A stretch of 64,000 bases of DNA from NCBI RefSeq assembly GCF_900188185.1, contig NZ_FZPA01000005.1, forward strand, positions 124,001 through 188,000, given 5' to 3'. This document shows positions 16,203 to 25,143 of the stretch, in pieces. The position numbers and the translations under genes were made by a program. Every line of letters begins with the position of its first letter. Within the stretch, counting starts at the first letter, position 1. The stretch is from Sphingopyxis indica (GTDB lineage Bacteria; Pseudomonadota; Alphaproteobacteria; Sphingomonadales; Sphingomonadaceae). A model generated the notes under the pieces. It was not told the DNA's origin. It saw only the letters and a program-made list of their open reading frames with translations, and did not search any database.

Positions 16203-17132
16203 CTACATCTCTCCCCGCGCGCGCCGGATCTCATACCATTTCTGCACATTGGCGCTGTGCTCGGCGAGCGTGCGCGCAAAGACGTGGCCGCCGTCGCCCT
16301 TGGCGACGAAATAGAGATAGTCGTTCGGCGCGGGGTCGAGCACCGCGGCGATCGACGCCTTGCCGGGATTGGCGATCGGCCCCTTGGGCAGCCCCGCCAT
16401 GCTATAGGTGTTATAGTCGTTCACCGCCTCGATCTCCGACCGCTTGATGCGGCGGCCGAGCGGCTTGCCCCTGGTGATCGGATAGATGATCGTCGGATCG
16501 GCCTGCAGCCGCATCCCGACCGCGAGCCGATTGGTATAGACCCCCGCGACCGCACGGCGCTCGGCGGGCACCGCGGTCTCTTTTTCGACGATCGAGGCGA
16601 GCGTCAGCGCCTCGTTGCGGTTCTTCGCCGCGGTGCGCGGGCTGCGTTTCGCCCACAATTCCGCAAAGGCCTTGTCCATCGCCGCCTGCATCCGCTTGAG
16701 CACCGCGGCGCGCGTCTCGCCGCGCGTATAGGCATAGGTGTCGGGCAGCACGCTGCCTTCGGCCGGCACCGCGACCTTGCCGGTCAACCGCTTTTCGGCC
16801 ATCAGCCGCTCCCACACCATGATCGAGGGCATGCCTTCGGGAATGGTGACGAAGCGCTGGACGGTCCTGCCCGCCTGCATCAGCGCAAGGATGTCGCCCG
16901 CGCTCATCCCCTTTTTCACTTCATATTCACCGGGCTTGATGGGCGCGTCGCCGCCGAAGAAGCGCGCGTGGTTGACGAAGGCCGAGGCCGAAGTCGCCCC
17001 CGCCTCCTCCAATATCTCGCCCGCCTTTGCGATGCTCGCGCCCGGCGGGATGACGACCACCGTGTCGCGCGGCGCGCCGCCCGAACAGGCGGTCAGCGCC
17101 ATGGCGAGCAAGGCTGCAAGCAGCCAGCGCAT
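16203..17132 (-). CDS. mltG: Endolytic murein transglycosylase MltG
   Basis: A 309-residue YceG-family enzyme that cuts nascent glycan strands next to the inner membrane and sets their length. The N-terminus has a hydrophobic stretch ending LTACSG, a lipobox-like signal; most MltG proteins have a plain membrane anchor. A LysM-like part is followed by the catalytic region with ASIVEKET (the Glu is the expected catalytic residue), RRAVAGVYTNRL, LQADPTIIY and NTYSMAGLPKGPIANPG, all family signatures. It starts 4 nt after the fabF stop, so acpP-fabF-mltG form one transcription unit linking fatty-acid and wall synthesis, a common alphaproteobacterial arrangement. Confidence 0.95.
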   Translation of the reverse strand: MRWLLAALLAMALTACSGGAPRDTVVVIPPGASIAKAGEILEEAGATSASAFVNHARFFGGDAPIKPGEYEVKKGMSAGDILALMQAGRTVQRFVTIPEGMPSIMVWERLMAEKRLTGKVAVPAEGSVLPDTYAYTRGETRAAVLKRMQAAMDKAFAELWAKRSPRTAAKNRNEALTLASIVEKETAVPAERRAVAGVYTNRLAVGMRLQADPTIIYPITRGKPLGRRIKRSEIEAVNDYNTYSMAGLPKGPIANPGKASIAAVLDPAPNDYLYFVAKGDGGHVFARTLAEHSANVQKWYEIRRARGEM

Positions 17133-17136
17133 CGCG

Positions 17137-18399
17137 TCAGGCTTCGACCGCCTTGACGATCAGGCTCGCATTGGTGCCGCCGAAACCGAAGCTGTTGTTG
17201 AGCGCGGCCTTGACGGGGCGTGCCTTCGCCTTGTGCGGGACCAGGTCGACGCCTTCGGTGCCTTCGTCGGGGTTGTCGAGATTGAGTGTCGGCGGAACGA
17301 TCTGGTCGCGGATCGCGAGGATGCAGAAGATCGTCTCGACCGCGCCGGCGCCGCCGAGCAGGTGGCCGATCGCCGATTTGGTCGAACTCATCGACACGGT
17401 GCCGATCGCATCGCCGAACAGCCGCTTGACCGCGCCGAGCTCGATCGTGTCGGCCATGGTCGAGGTGCCGTGTGCGTTGATATAGTCGATGTCGGCGGGG
17501 GTCATGCCCGCCTTTTTCAGCGCCATCTCCATCGAACGATAGGCGCCGAAACCTTCGGGGTGCGGCGCGGTGACGTGATAGGCGTCGCCCGACAGGCCAT
17601 AGCCGACGACCTCGGCATAGATTTTGGCGCCGCGCGCCTTGGCATGTTCATATTCCTCGAGCACGACGACGCCCGCGCCCTCGCCCATCACGAAACCGTC
17701 GCGGTCCTTGTCATAGGGACGGCTCGCCTTTTCGGGGGCGTCGTTGCTGCTCATGTTGAGCGCGCGCGCCTGCGCGAAGCCCGCGATGCCGATCGGGCAG
17801 ATCGTCGATTCGGACCCGCCCGCGAGCATGATGTCGGCGTCGCCGTCCTTGATCATCCGCGCCGCGTCGCCGATCGAATGCGCGCCGGTCGAACAGGCGG
17901 TGACGACCGCATGGTTCGGGCCCATCAGGCCGTATTTGATACTGACCTGCCCCGAGATGAGGTTGATGAGGCGGCCGTGGACGAAGTGCGGGCTGACGCG
18001 CCCCGGCCCCTTTTCGGCGAGCAGCAGGCTTTCGCTCTCGATCCCCGGCAGCCCGCCGATCCCCGAGCCGATCGAGCAGCCGGTACGCAGCCGGTCCTCT
18101 TCGCTCATCTCGGTCAGCCCGGCGTCCTCGATCGCCTGGCCCGCGGCGTCGATGCCATAGATGATGAAGGGATCGACCTGGCGCTGCACCTTATGATCGA
18201 CGCGCTTGTTCGGGTCGAAACCATAGTCATGGTCGGCGGGCTTCACCTCGCACGCGATCGTGCATTTCTGGTCCGACGCGTCGAAGCGGGTGATGGTTCC
18301 CGCGCCCGATTTTCCGGCAAGCAGATTGGCCCAGCTGGTTTCGACGTCTCCGCCCAGCGGCGTCACCAATCCCAAACCCGTCACCACAACGCGGCGCAT
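17137..18399 (-). CDS. fabF: 3-oxoacyl-ACP synthase II
   Basis: A 420-residue condensing enzyme of fatty-acid elongation, extending acyl-ACP with malonyl-ACP. The active-site Cys is in VTACSTGAHSIG, the first His in NAHGTSTMADTIE, the Lys in SSTKSAIGH and the second His in that same motif. Length and spacing are standard for FabF. It lies downstream of acpP (its substrate carrier) with an intrinsic terminator in between, and immediately upstream of mltG. A GGAAC stretch before the ATG is a weak ribosome site. Confidence 0.97.
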   Translation of the reverse strand: MRRVVVTGLGLVTPLGGDVETSWANLLAGKSGAGTITRFDASDQKCTIACEVKPADHDYGFDPNKRVDHKVQRQVDPFIIYGIDAAGQAIEDAGLTEMSEEDRLRTGCSIGSGIGGLPGIESESLLLAEKGPGRVSPHFVHGRLINLISGQVSIKYGLMGPNHAVVTACSTGAHSIGDAARMIKDGDADIMLAGGSESTICPIGIAGFAQARALNMSSNDAPEKASRPYDKDRDGFVMGEGAGVVVLEEYEHAKARGAKIYAEVVGYGLSGDAYHVTAPHPEGFGAYRSMEMALKKAGMTPADIDYINAHGTSTMADTIELGAVKRLFGDAIGTVSMSSTKSAIGHLLGGAGAVETIFCILAIRDQIVPPTLNLDNPDEGTEGVDLVPHKAKARPVKAALNNSFGFGGTNASLIVKAVEA

Positions 18400-18483
18400 A
18401 GTCGTTCCTTTCGTCGGTCCCCGGTCCCGCGGGGACGCGTTTCATATAGCCGTCGGCGCGCAGCCTTCAAAACACCGGCGCAT

Positions 18484-18531
18484 AAAAAAAGCTTCCCGGC
18501 CGCAGCGCCGAAACGCCCTGGACCGGGAAGC
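18484..18531 (-). terminator. Intrinsic terminator between acpP and fabF
   Basis: On the minus strand, a perfect 9-bp stem GCTTCCCGG/CCGGGAAGC (18523-18531 with 18491-18499) is followed by seven T (18484-18490). It would attenuate readthrough from the highly expressed acpP gene into fabF. Confidence 0.85.
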
Positions 18532-18586
18532 CGGAAACGCGTGGGCAGCGTCGCCGCCGCGTCCGGCCGCGCCGGACCGGGCAGCC

Positions 18587-18823
18587 TTAGCCCTTGTTCG
18601 CTTCGATATAGTCGATCGCATCCTTGACGGTCGCGATCTTTTCCGCCGCATCGTCGGGGATTTCGACGCCGAATTCTTCCTCGAACGCCATCACCAGTTC
18701 GACGATATCGAGGCTGTCGGCGCCCAGATCGTCGATGAAGCTCGCTTCTTCGGTGACCTTGTCGGCTTCGACACCCAGATGTTCGACGACGATCTTTTTA
18801 ACCTTTTCAGCCGAATCGCTCAT
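18587..18823 (-). CDS. acpP: Acyl carrier protein
   Basis: A 78-residue acidic four-helix carrier. The phosphopantetheine site is Ser37 in [20 protein letters not shown], the ACP consensus. It carries growing acyl chains for FabF (next gene) and other fatty-acid and lipid A enzymes. An AAAGGAAC ribosome site lies upstream of the ATG. A strong terminator after the gene suggests that acpP transcripts mostly end before fabF, allowing a high ACP to synthase ratio. Confidence 0.97.
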   Translation of the reverse strand: MSDSAEKVKKIVVEHLGVEADKVTEEASFIDDLGADSLDIVELVMAFEEEFGVEIPDDAAEKIATVKDAIDYIEANKG

Positions 18824-18950
18824 GCACAGTTCCTTTTTCTGGCTATGTCGTGAATGTTGGGATTTGCCCTAGAGCCCAGCGGCGGGGCTGGCAAGAGGGC
18901 TGGCGCGATCCGGGCGCTGCCCCGCCGTCGCCTTCGAAGATGCAAGCCGG

Positions 18951-20684
18951 TCAATCGGGGGGCTCCGCGGACACCACGCCGGAAGCCCGGAGCACCTCCG
19001 CCGCGCGGGCGATCACCGCCGGGGTGATCATGAACTGGCGCAGCACCTCTTCGGGCGGCGTGCCCACGGGTTTGCGGGTGTAATCGAGCAACTGCCGCCA
19101 GAGCCGCCGCGCTTGCGCCATATCGCCCTTGCGCGCGAAGACGATCGCGCGAACCATCAGATATTGCGGCTCGAGATTGCTCGGCGCCGGCATCCGGTCG
19201 AGCAGCGCGAGCGCCCCGTCGGCGTCGCCGCTTTGCGCGAGCATGAAGGCGAGCGTGACCGCGGGAACCCCGGCATAGCTCGGGTCGAGTTCGACCGACC
19301 GCTTGAGCAGCGGCAGCGCGGCGGCCGCGTCGCCGCATGCCGCCTTGAACAGCCCCAGAAAGCCCGCGATGTCGGCGTCATAGGGATTGAGCAGGCGCGC
19401 CGCATCGCCCATCGCCACGCCCGACTGGCAGTCGCCGGCATAGAAATGGGCGCGCGCCATCGCGAACAGCCCGACCGTGCTGTTCGGGGCATTTTCATAG
19501 GCGGCCCTCGCCAGCCGTCGCGCTTCGGCGAACGCCGCCTTGCCTTCCGGGGTCTCGCGCCGCGGCTGCCAGTCGCCGAAGCGCAGCCACGACAGCGCGC
19601 CGAGAAGCGCCGCGTCGCGCGGTTTGTCCTCGATCGAGGCGCGCAGACACGCCTCGACCTGCCGCGCATTGGTCATGCTCCGCATCTGCCGCATGCGGTT
19701 GAACTGCGCGAGACAGGGGTAGCCGGGTGCAAAATTTTCGGGCTCGCGCTGCACCTGATCGCGGACGATGATCCCGTAATCGCCGGCAATCTGCGCGATC
19801 GCGGGGGCCAGCGTGCCGAATTCGGGGATCTGGTCGTCGGTGACGCGAAGCTGCGTCGACCAGATCGCGCGCTGGTCGGAAACGCGATTGAGCACGAGGG
19901 TGACGTCGACGGGACCCTCAGAGGTCCGTACGATCGACGAATCGAGCCGGTAGTCGGCGCCGCGCGCCGAGACGCCGGTGCCGGGCCGCCGCGCGCTCAG
20001 CAGGTCGACGAGATCGAAACGGCGCAATCCGTCGCGCAACTTGCCGTCGAGCGCCCGCGCGATCGCGCGCGATACCGGTGTGTCGCCCGCCGAGGGTGCG
20101 CTGACCTCGAGGATCGGCAGAGGTTCGGGACCGCGCAGGTCTTCGCGGCCGTCGAACCACCACCAGGCAGCGAGGGCGGCAAGCAGCGCGGCCGCCGCCG
20201 CAATACCCCATGCCCGCCAGCGCCGGCGCTGCCTTGACGTCACGCCGGCGCCGGTGGCCGGATCGGCAACAGGCGCCGCCGCTGTTACGTCATCTTCCTC
20301 AGCCGCGACACGCGCGGGCGGTGAGGCCCGGTGCTGGACGACCAGTTCGTAACTACCCTGTGGAACGCGCAGACGATGGACCCACGCGGTGTCGGCATAA
20401 TAGCGATCGAGCAGGCTGCGCAGCCGGCCGACCATGACGCGCGGATAGCTGTCGACCGCGGGATCGAAATCGGCGCTGCGACCCAGCGCCTCGGTCGCAA
20501 TCGCATAGGCCTTGGGCACGCCGCGGCCGCCGCGAAGCTGATGTTCGGCCAGAAACTGGAGCAGCCGCGACAGGACCGGCGAGCGCACGAAAAGCGGCGA
20601 TGCGAGGAGCCGTTCGAGCTCCTCGCCAATGATCCGCTCGGCGTCGGCGGCGGCATCAATGTCATTAGCCTTGGTGCGGTCCAT
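18951..20684 (-). CDS. Membrane-anchored TPR protein with N-terminal winged-helix-like domain
   Basis: About 577 residues. The N-terminal 110 residues (SPLFVRSPVLSRLLQFLAEH, then PRVMVGRLRSLLDRYY) match a domain found at the start of many CadC-like or adenylate-cyclase-associated TPR proteins and thought to bind DNA. A single transmembrane segment follows (about 165-180, AAAAALLAALAAWWWF). The outer part has a FlgO/TolB-like strand region (about 200-320) and TPR-type repeats (about 380-540). This predicts a one-component sensor with a cytoplasmic DNA-binding end and a periplasmic TPR end. The ATG at 20684 is preferred over a GTG two codons earlier. Target genes are unknown. Confidence 0.85.
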   Translation of the reverse strand: MDRTKANDIDAAADAERIIGEELERLLASPLFVRSPVLSRLLQFLAEHQLRGGRGVPKAYAIATEALGRSADFDPAVDSYPRVMVGRLRSLLDRYYADTAWVHRLRVPQGSYELVVQHRASPPARVAAEEDDVTAAAPVADPATGAGVTSRQRRRWRAWGIAAAAALLAALAAWWWFDGREDLRGPEPLPILEVSAPSAGDTPVSRAIARALDGKLRDGLRRFDLVDLLSARRPGTGVSARGADYRLDSSIVRTSEGPVDVTLVLNRVSDQRAIWSTQLRVTDDQIPEFGTLAPAIAQIAGDYGIIVRDQVQREPENFAPGYPCLAQFNRMRQMRSMTNARQVEACLRASIEDKPRDAALLGALSWLRFGDWQPRRETPEGKAAFAEARRLARAAYENAPNSTVGLFAMARAHFYAGDCQSGVAMGDAARLLNPYDADIAGFLGLFKAACGDAAAALPLLKRSVELDPSYAGVPAVTLAFMLAQSGDADGALALLDRMPAPSNLEPQYLMVRAIVFARKGDMAQARRLWRQLLDYTRKPVGTPPEEVLRQFMITPAVIARAAEVLRASGVVSAEPPD

Positions 20685-20992
20685 TTCCACCCTATAGCGT
20701 CCCCCGCGTTGCCGAGCGCGGTAGATACGACAATCTTCGTCCCCTACCAGCCATTGTCGCCCTCATGTAACGGTAACAAGCGACCGGAAACGCGCTTTCC
20801 GGCCATTTGTTCCGGCAAACTCTTCCCAAAAAACCAGCAAAAAAAGTTAATATAATCCAAACATCCGGCTACACGCCGATACGTGACCCCTTGTAACTGC
20901 TCCGACGAGCACTCCTCTGCCAGATTTGCATCGTCGCGACGCCCCCCACAGCGCCGCGGTCTGGTCTGAGATTTTTCTCAGGTGGACGAATT

Positions 20993-21115
20993 GGAACCGG
21001 TGGGTCGAAGGATGCGAGCTGGTCCCTGGCGTCCTTCGCCGGACTTGCCGGTTCCATACACTGAGACTTCGCCGGTCGGCAACGTAGCCCCACCTACCTG
21101 CCGGCCGGCAAGTCC
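20993..21115. repeat. Nested and alternative hairpins in a 480-bp gap
   Basis: GGAACCGG (20993-21000) pairs with CCGGTTCC (21048-21055), enclosing CGAAGGATGC (21006-21015) paired with GCGTCCTTCG (21030-21039, one mismatch). GGACTTGCCGG (21041-21051) can instead pair with CCGGCAAGTCC (21105-21115), excluding the first outer stem. A small hairpin CTGAGA/TCTCAG lies at about 20966-20981. The rest of 20685-21171 shows no gene. Confidence 0.65.
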
Positions 21116-21171
21116 GCTCCTGCCCCTGCCTCCCCTCTCATTCCCGGCGCCCGTTCGGGCAGCCCGCGCGA

Positions 21172-21732
21172 TCAGCTTTCGCCGGCCTTGCATTCGCCGA
21201 CCCGCCGCGCCGACATTTCCATATCCATCGACATCGCGGCGGGGCCGGCCCCGTCGCCGCGGGCCGACATCTTCATGTCATAGCTGTCGCGGCTATAGGT
21301 GCCGTTCATCGTCATCACGCGTTTCGCACCGCCGGCGTTGCACGTCATCTTTGCGTCGATAACGCCATTCGCCATCTCGAAATGATCATAGGTGCATTGG
21401 CCACCCTGATTCTCGGCCAGATTCTTGCGCGGATCACGCGCTTCCTCGGGGGTCAGGCAATTTTCGAAACTATGCCCTTTCGCCATCTGCGCCTTCATCT
21501 GGTCGCGCATCGCCGCGGGCAATTTCTCCTCTTCGGGAAAGGACAGGTTGGTGACCTTCATCGCCCCCTTCCACTGGCCGGGCGCCATGAATTCGCCCGA
21601 CCTTGCAGCGGCCGCGACCTTTTCCTGAACCTCGTCGACCGATGCGTTCTTCGCCGATACGCCTTCGTCCGATTTTCCACACGCCGCCAGCACCAGAATC
21701 GATATCGCTGCCGCGATCACAGGCTTGCTCAT
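21172..21732 (-). CDS. DUF3617-family lipoprotein
   Basis: A 186-residue exported protein. The lipobox is LVLAACGK (about residues 10-17). The mature part has the DUF3617 pattern: [17 protein letters not shown], a Cys in [28 protein letters not shown] and a closing CKAGES. Family members are common in sphingomonads, often in several copies, and have no established function; the four conserved Cys probably form disulfides. The ATG at 21732 gives the correct signal peptide; the frame is open upstream but overlaps the uvrB promoter region. It diverges from uvrB by 52 bp. Confidence 0.85.
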   Translation of the reverse strand: MSKPVIAAAISILVLAACGKSDEGVSAKNASVDEVQEKVAAAARSGEFMAPGQWKGAMKVTNLSFPEEEKLPAAMRDQMKAQMAKGHSFENCLTPEEARDPRKNLAENQGGQCTYDHFEMANGVIDAKMTCNAGGAKRVMTMNGTYSRDSYDMKMSARGDGAGPAAMSMDMEMSARRVGECKAGES

Positions 21733-21784
21733 CGTCGGTCTCCCGTCATTGCCGAAGCCCTTCATCCTCCCCATATTGACCGCG

Positions 21785-23977
21785 ATGGCAATTCAGATTC
21801 GCACGTCGCTCGACGAAATCGAAACGGCGGAGGATTATGTCCCCCACCGCCCCGCGCGTCCCGACAAGGTCGAGGGCGGCAAGGCCTTCGAGCTGGTCAG
21901 CGACTATCAGCCCGCGGGCGATCAGCCGGCCGCGATCCGCGAACTGGTCGACACCGCGCGCGCGGGCGAGCGCGATCAGGTGCTGCTCGGCGTCACCGGA
22001 TCGGGCAAGACCTTCACCATGGCAAAGGTGATCGAGGAATTGCAGCGCCCCGCGCTGATTCTCGCCCCCAACAAGATCCTCGCGGCACAGCTCTATGGCG
22101 AGTTCAAGAGCTTCTTTCCGAACAATGCGGTCGAATATTTCGTCAGCTATTACGACTATTATCAGCCCGAGGCCTATGTGCCGCGCAGCGACACCTATAT
22201 CGAGAAGGAGTCGAGCGTAAACGAGGCGATCGACCGCATGCGCCACTCGGCGACGCGCGCGCTGCTCGAACGCGACGACGTCATCATCGTCGCCTCGGTG
22301 TCGTGCCTCTATGGCATCGGCTCGGTCGAGACTTACTCCGCGATGATCTTCGATCTCAAGAAAGGCCAGGTCGCCGACAATCGCGAGATCATCCGCAAGC
22401 TCGTCGCACTGCAGTACAAGCGCAACGACCAGGCGTTCGCGCGCGGCAATTTCCGCGTGCGCGGCGACAGCCTCGAAATCTTCCCCTCGCACTATGAGGA
22501 TATGGCGTGGCGCGTCAGCTTCTTCGGCGACGAGATCGAGGAGATCACCGAGTTCGATCCGCTGACCGGCAAGAAGATCGCCAATCTCAATTCGATCCGC
22601 ATCTATGCGAACAGCCACTATGTGACCCCCGGCCCGACGCTGAAGCAGGCGACCGAGGCGATCCGCCATGAACTCGCCGAGCGGCTCAAGGAACTCGAGG
22701 CCGAAGGGCGGTTGCTCGAGGCGCAACGGCTCGAACAGCGCACCAATTTCGACCTCGAAATGATCGCCGCGACCGGAAGCTGCGCGGGGATCGAGAACTA
22801 CAGCCGCTTCCTGACCGGCCGCCTGCCCGGCGAGCCGCCGCCGACCCTGTTCGAATATCTTCCCGACAACGCGCTGCTCTTCGTCGACGAAAGCCACCAG
22901 ACGATCCCGCAGATCGGCGCGATGTCGAAGGGCGACCATCGCCGCAAGATCACCCTCGCCGAATATGGCTTCCGCCTGCCGAGCTGTATCGACAACCGGC
23001 CGCTGCGTTTTGCCGAGTGGGATCTGATGCGCCCGCAGACGGTCAGCGTCTCGGCGACGCCGGGGACGTGGGAAATGGACCGCACGCAGGGCGTCTTCGC
23101 CGAACAGGTGATCCGCCCCACCGGCCTCATCGACCCGCCGGTCGAGATCAAGCCGGTCGAGGAGCAGGTCGATGACCTCATAGCCGAGGCGAAAAAGACC
23201 GCCGCGGCGGGCTACCGCACGCTCGTCACCACGCTCACCAAGCGCATGGCCGAGGACCTCACCGAATTCCTCCACGAAGCCGGGCTCAAGGTCCGCTACA
23301 TGCACTCGGACGTCGAGACGCTGGAGCGCATCGAGATCATCCGCGACCTCAGGCTCGGCGTGTTCGATGTGCTCGTCGGCATCAACCTGCTGCGCGAGGG
23401 CCTCGACATTCCCGAATGCGGTCTCGTCGCGATCCTCGACGCCGACAAGGAAGGCTTTCTGCGCAGCGAAACATCGCTGGTGCAAACCATCGGCCGCGCC
23501 GCGCGCAACGTCGACGGCCGCGTCATCCTCTACGCCGACCGCATCACCGGCAGCATGGAGCGCGCGCTGCGCGAAACCGACCGCCGCCGCGAAAAGCAGC
23601 AGGCGTATAACGAAGAGCATGGCATCACGCCGCAGACGATCAAGCGCAACATCGGCGACATCATCGCGCATGTCGCATCAAAGGATGGCGTCGTCATCGA
23701 CATCGGCGAGGATAAGCCCGCGCACATGGTCGGCCACAACCTGCGCGCCTATATCCAGGAGCTCGAAAAGAAGATGCGCGACGCCGCAGCGGACCTGGAA
23801 TTCGAGGAAGCCGGGCGGCTGCGCGACGAAATCCGCAAGCTGGAGGCGGATGAGCTAGGCCTGCCGCCGGACGAGCAGGTGGCGCCGCGCGTGGGGCGCT
23901 CGAACGAGGGCAAGCCGGGGACAAGGAAGGGCCGGTTCGGGAAGTCGAGCAGGACGAAGTGGGGGCGAGGAACCTGA
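21785..23977 (+). CDS. uvrB: Excinuclease ABC subunit B
   Basis: A 730-residue helicase-like damage-verification subunit of nucleotide excision repair, which receives lesions from UvrA and recruits UvrC. Visible features: Walker A GVTGSGKT (about residue 72), the beta-hairpin [12 protein letters not shown] that clamps DNA, helicase box DESH (in [13 protein letters not shown]), motif [11 protein letters not shown], and the C-terminal UVR motif ([15 protein letters not shown], about 675-690) for UvrC contact. The start at 21785 ([13 protein letters not shown]) is chosen over an upstream ATG because it matches the family N-terminus. The basic tail after residue 700 is typical. Confidence 0.97.
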   Translation: MAIQIRTSLDEIETAEDYVPHRPARPDKVEGGKAFELVSDYQPAGDQPAAIRELVDTARAGERDQVLLGVTGSGKTFTMAKVIEELQRPALILAPNKILAAQLYGEFKSFFPNNAVEYFVSYYDYYQPEAYVPRSDTYIEKESSVNEAIDRMRHSATRALLERDDVIIVASVSCLYGIGSVETYSAMIFDLKKGQVADNREIIRKLVALQYKRNDQAFARGNFRVRGDSLEIFPSHYEDMAWRVSFFGDEIEEITEFDPLTGKKIANLNSIRIYANSHYVTPGPTLKQATEAIRHELAERLKELEAEGRLLEAQRLEQRTNFDLEMIAATGSCAGIENYSRFLTGRLPGEPPPTLFEYLPDNALLFVDESHQTIPQIGAMSKGDHRRKITLAEYGFRLPSCIDNRPLRFAEWDLMRPQTVSVSATPGTWEMDRTQGVFAEQVIRPTGLIDPPVEIKPVEEQVDDLIAEAKKTAAAGYRTLVTTLTKRMAEDLTEFLHEAGLKVRYMHSDVETLERIEIIRDLRLGVFDVLVGINLLREGLDIPECGLVAILDADKEGFLRSETSLVQTIGRAARNVDGRVILYADRITGSMERALRETDRRREKQQAYNEEHGITPQTIKRNIGDIIAHVASKDGVVIDIGEDKPAHMVGHNLRAYIQELEKKMRDAAADLEFEEAGRLRDEIRKLEADELGLPPDEQVAPRVGRSNEGKPGTRKGRFGKSSRTKWGRGT

Positions 23978-24024
23978 TTGACATACCACTTTTTCTCTCG
24001 TAGATTCTCCGGGAGAAAAGGTGG
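23978..24024 (+). promoter_or_regulatory. Promoter and overlapping operator of the RHH/RAMA-higBA operon
   Basis: TTGACA (23978-23983) begins right after the uvrB stop; a 17-bp spacer leads to TAGATT (24001-24006). A 12-bp inverted repeat (23986-23997 with 24013-24024, one mismatch) and an inner palindrome TTCTCC-G-GGAGAA (24005-24017) straddle the -10. This is the expected layout for an autorepressed toxin-antitoxin promoter. Confidence 0.7.
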
Positions 24025-24028
24025 CGCC

Positions 24029-24478
24029 ATGCAGATCGAAGTTGATTTTGACGTATATAAAGCCTTGACCCTCCTCAGGCGAAACGAGGAGGACAGTTAC
24101 AACGACGTAGTTCGCCGGTTGCTCAACATAGCGGAAGAAGCCCCCAACCTTCTCGATTGTGATGAAAACCTCAAGCCCGTTGGGATAATCCCTGAAGATC
24201 AGATTGCTCGACTCTTGGCCGGCCTGGACGCTCCCGGAGTCTGGATGGGCAACGTATTCTTGCCTGACGGAACGAAGTTTCGAGCAACTTATAAGGGCCA
24301 AACTTTTCGCGCCGAGATAAAGGATCAGCGCTGGCAGGATGAAGAAGGGAATGTTCGCCATAGTCCTTCAGACGCCGCCGGAGCAATTTCCGGTACTAAA
24401 GTTAATGGATGGCGCTTCTGGTATGTAAAGCGCCCCAATGATGACGATTGGCTCCGCTTGGACGACCTTCGCAGATGA
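24029..24478 (+). CDS. SeqA-like ribbon-helix-helix protein with C-terminal RAMA-like domain
   Basis: A 149-residue protein. The N-terminus (MQIEVDFDVYKALTLLRRNE, then SYNDVVRRLL) has the beta-strand plus two-helix pattern of ribbon-helix-helix DNA-binding domains, close to the SeqA N-terminus. The C-terminal half (TKFRATYKGQTFRAEIKDQ, SPSDAAGAISG, VNGWRFWYV) matches the RAMA/DUF2924-like fold linked to modified-DNA recognition. The ATG at 24029 follows AAAAGG and lies beyond a promoter-operator. It overlaps higB by 4 nt, making a three-gene operon. Codons are clearly more A/T-rich than in uvrB, suggesting transfer. It may be the operon repressor; this is inferred. Confidence 0.8.
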   Translation: MQIEVDFDVYKALTLLRRNEEDSYNDVVRRLLNIAEEAPNLLDCDENLKPVGIIPEDQIARLLAGLDAPGVWMGNVFLPDGTKFRATYKGQTFRAEIKDQRWQDEEGNVRHSPSDAAGAISGTKVNGWRFWYVKRPNDDDWLRLDDLRR

Positions 24479-24756
24479 TCCACTCCTTCGCCGATCCCGA
24501 AACCGAAAAAATCTGGAACGGCGAACGCAGCCGGAAGCTGCCTCATGACATCCAGAAGCGCGCCTTGGACAAGCTCAAACTACTCAATCGCGCCCGGACA
24601 CTCGACGACCTGCGCAATCCGCCGTCGAACCGCCTTCACGCACTGGAGCGCGATCGGGCCGGGCAACATTCGATTTCCATTAATATGAAATGGCGTATAT
24701 GCTTCGTCTGGAAAGACGAACATGCCGAGCAGGTCGAAATCACGGACTACCACTAA
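24475..24756 (+). CDS. higB: HigB-type (RelE superfamily) toxin
   Basis: A 93-residue toxin: MIHSFADPETEKIWNGERSR at the start, ALDKLKLLNRARTLDDLR in the middle and HALERDRAGQHSISINMKWR, then ICFVW, at the end, all standard HigB (PF05015) features. HigB enzymes cut mRNA at the ribosome. Toxin precedes antitoxin, as in known higBA loci. The ATG overlaps the stop of the RHH/RAMA gene (ATGA), and its 3' end overlaps higA by 35 nt. It shares the moderately A/T-rich composition of the small insert between uvrB and the S10 peptidase gene. Confidence 0.93.
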   Translation: MIHSFADPETEKIWNGERSRKLPHDIQKRALDKLKLLNRARTLDDLRNPPSNRLHALERDRAGQHSISINMKWRICFVWKDEHAEQVEITDYH

Positions 24757-25048
24757 TCCCGACTGGCTGCACAACAGCCACGCCGGTGAATTGCTGCTGT
24801 CCGAGTTCATGGAACCGCTTGGCATGGACGCGGCGGCGCTCGGCAGGGCACTCGGGGTCTCGGCAGGGCAAATACAGGCCGTGATCGATGGCGATGCCGA
24901 TATGGATGCGGAGCTTGATCTGCGCCTCGCCCGATATTTCCGTATGTCGGAAGGTTTTTTCCTTGGCTTGCAACTCGACCACGAGTTGCTCGAAGCCAAG
25001 CGAGCGCTGAATGGCGAGCTTGACCGGATCGTCCCGCGCGCCGCCTGA
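24722..25048 (+). CDS. higA: HigA-type antitoxin (HTH)
   Basis: A 108-residue antitoxin. After a short leader comes NSHAGELLLSEFMEPLGMD, the hallmark HigA start (HPGEIL...EFLEPLG), then the HTH AALGRALGVSAGQIQAVIDG (about residues 37-57) and a C-terminal helix DHELLEAKRALNGEL. It binds and neutralises HigB and normally represses the operon. Here a second DNA-binding protein (the RHH/RAMA gene) leads the operon, so repression may be shared. The ATG at 24722 lies inside higB; translation is probably coupled. Confidence 0.92.
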   Translation: MPSRSKSRTTTNPDWLHNSHAGELLLSEFMEPLGMDAAALGRALGVSAGQIQAVIDGDADMDAELDLRLARYFRMSEGFFLGLQLDHELLEAKRALNGELDRIVPRAA

Positions 25049-25143
25049 CACCTTCGACCAAAACCCTATTGTAACCGACGAGCACCCTTGCCCCCTCCCC
25101 GCGCGCGGCTTAGCGTTCGCGCCTCAAACGGGGAGACAAGTTT

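Noticed and set aside
18951-20684. CadC-type acid sensor identity for the TPR protein
   Set aside because: The N-terminal domain is only generally winged-helix-like and the periplasmic part is TPR, so a specific sensor name is not justified.
21746-23671. Long minus-strand frame opposite uvrB
   Set aside because: Shadow of uvrB, with no family features. Similar antisense frames opposite gshB, rimO, fmt and recR were dismissed for the same reason.
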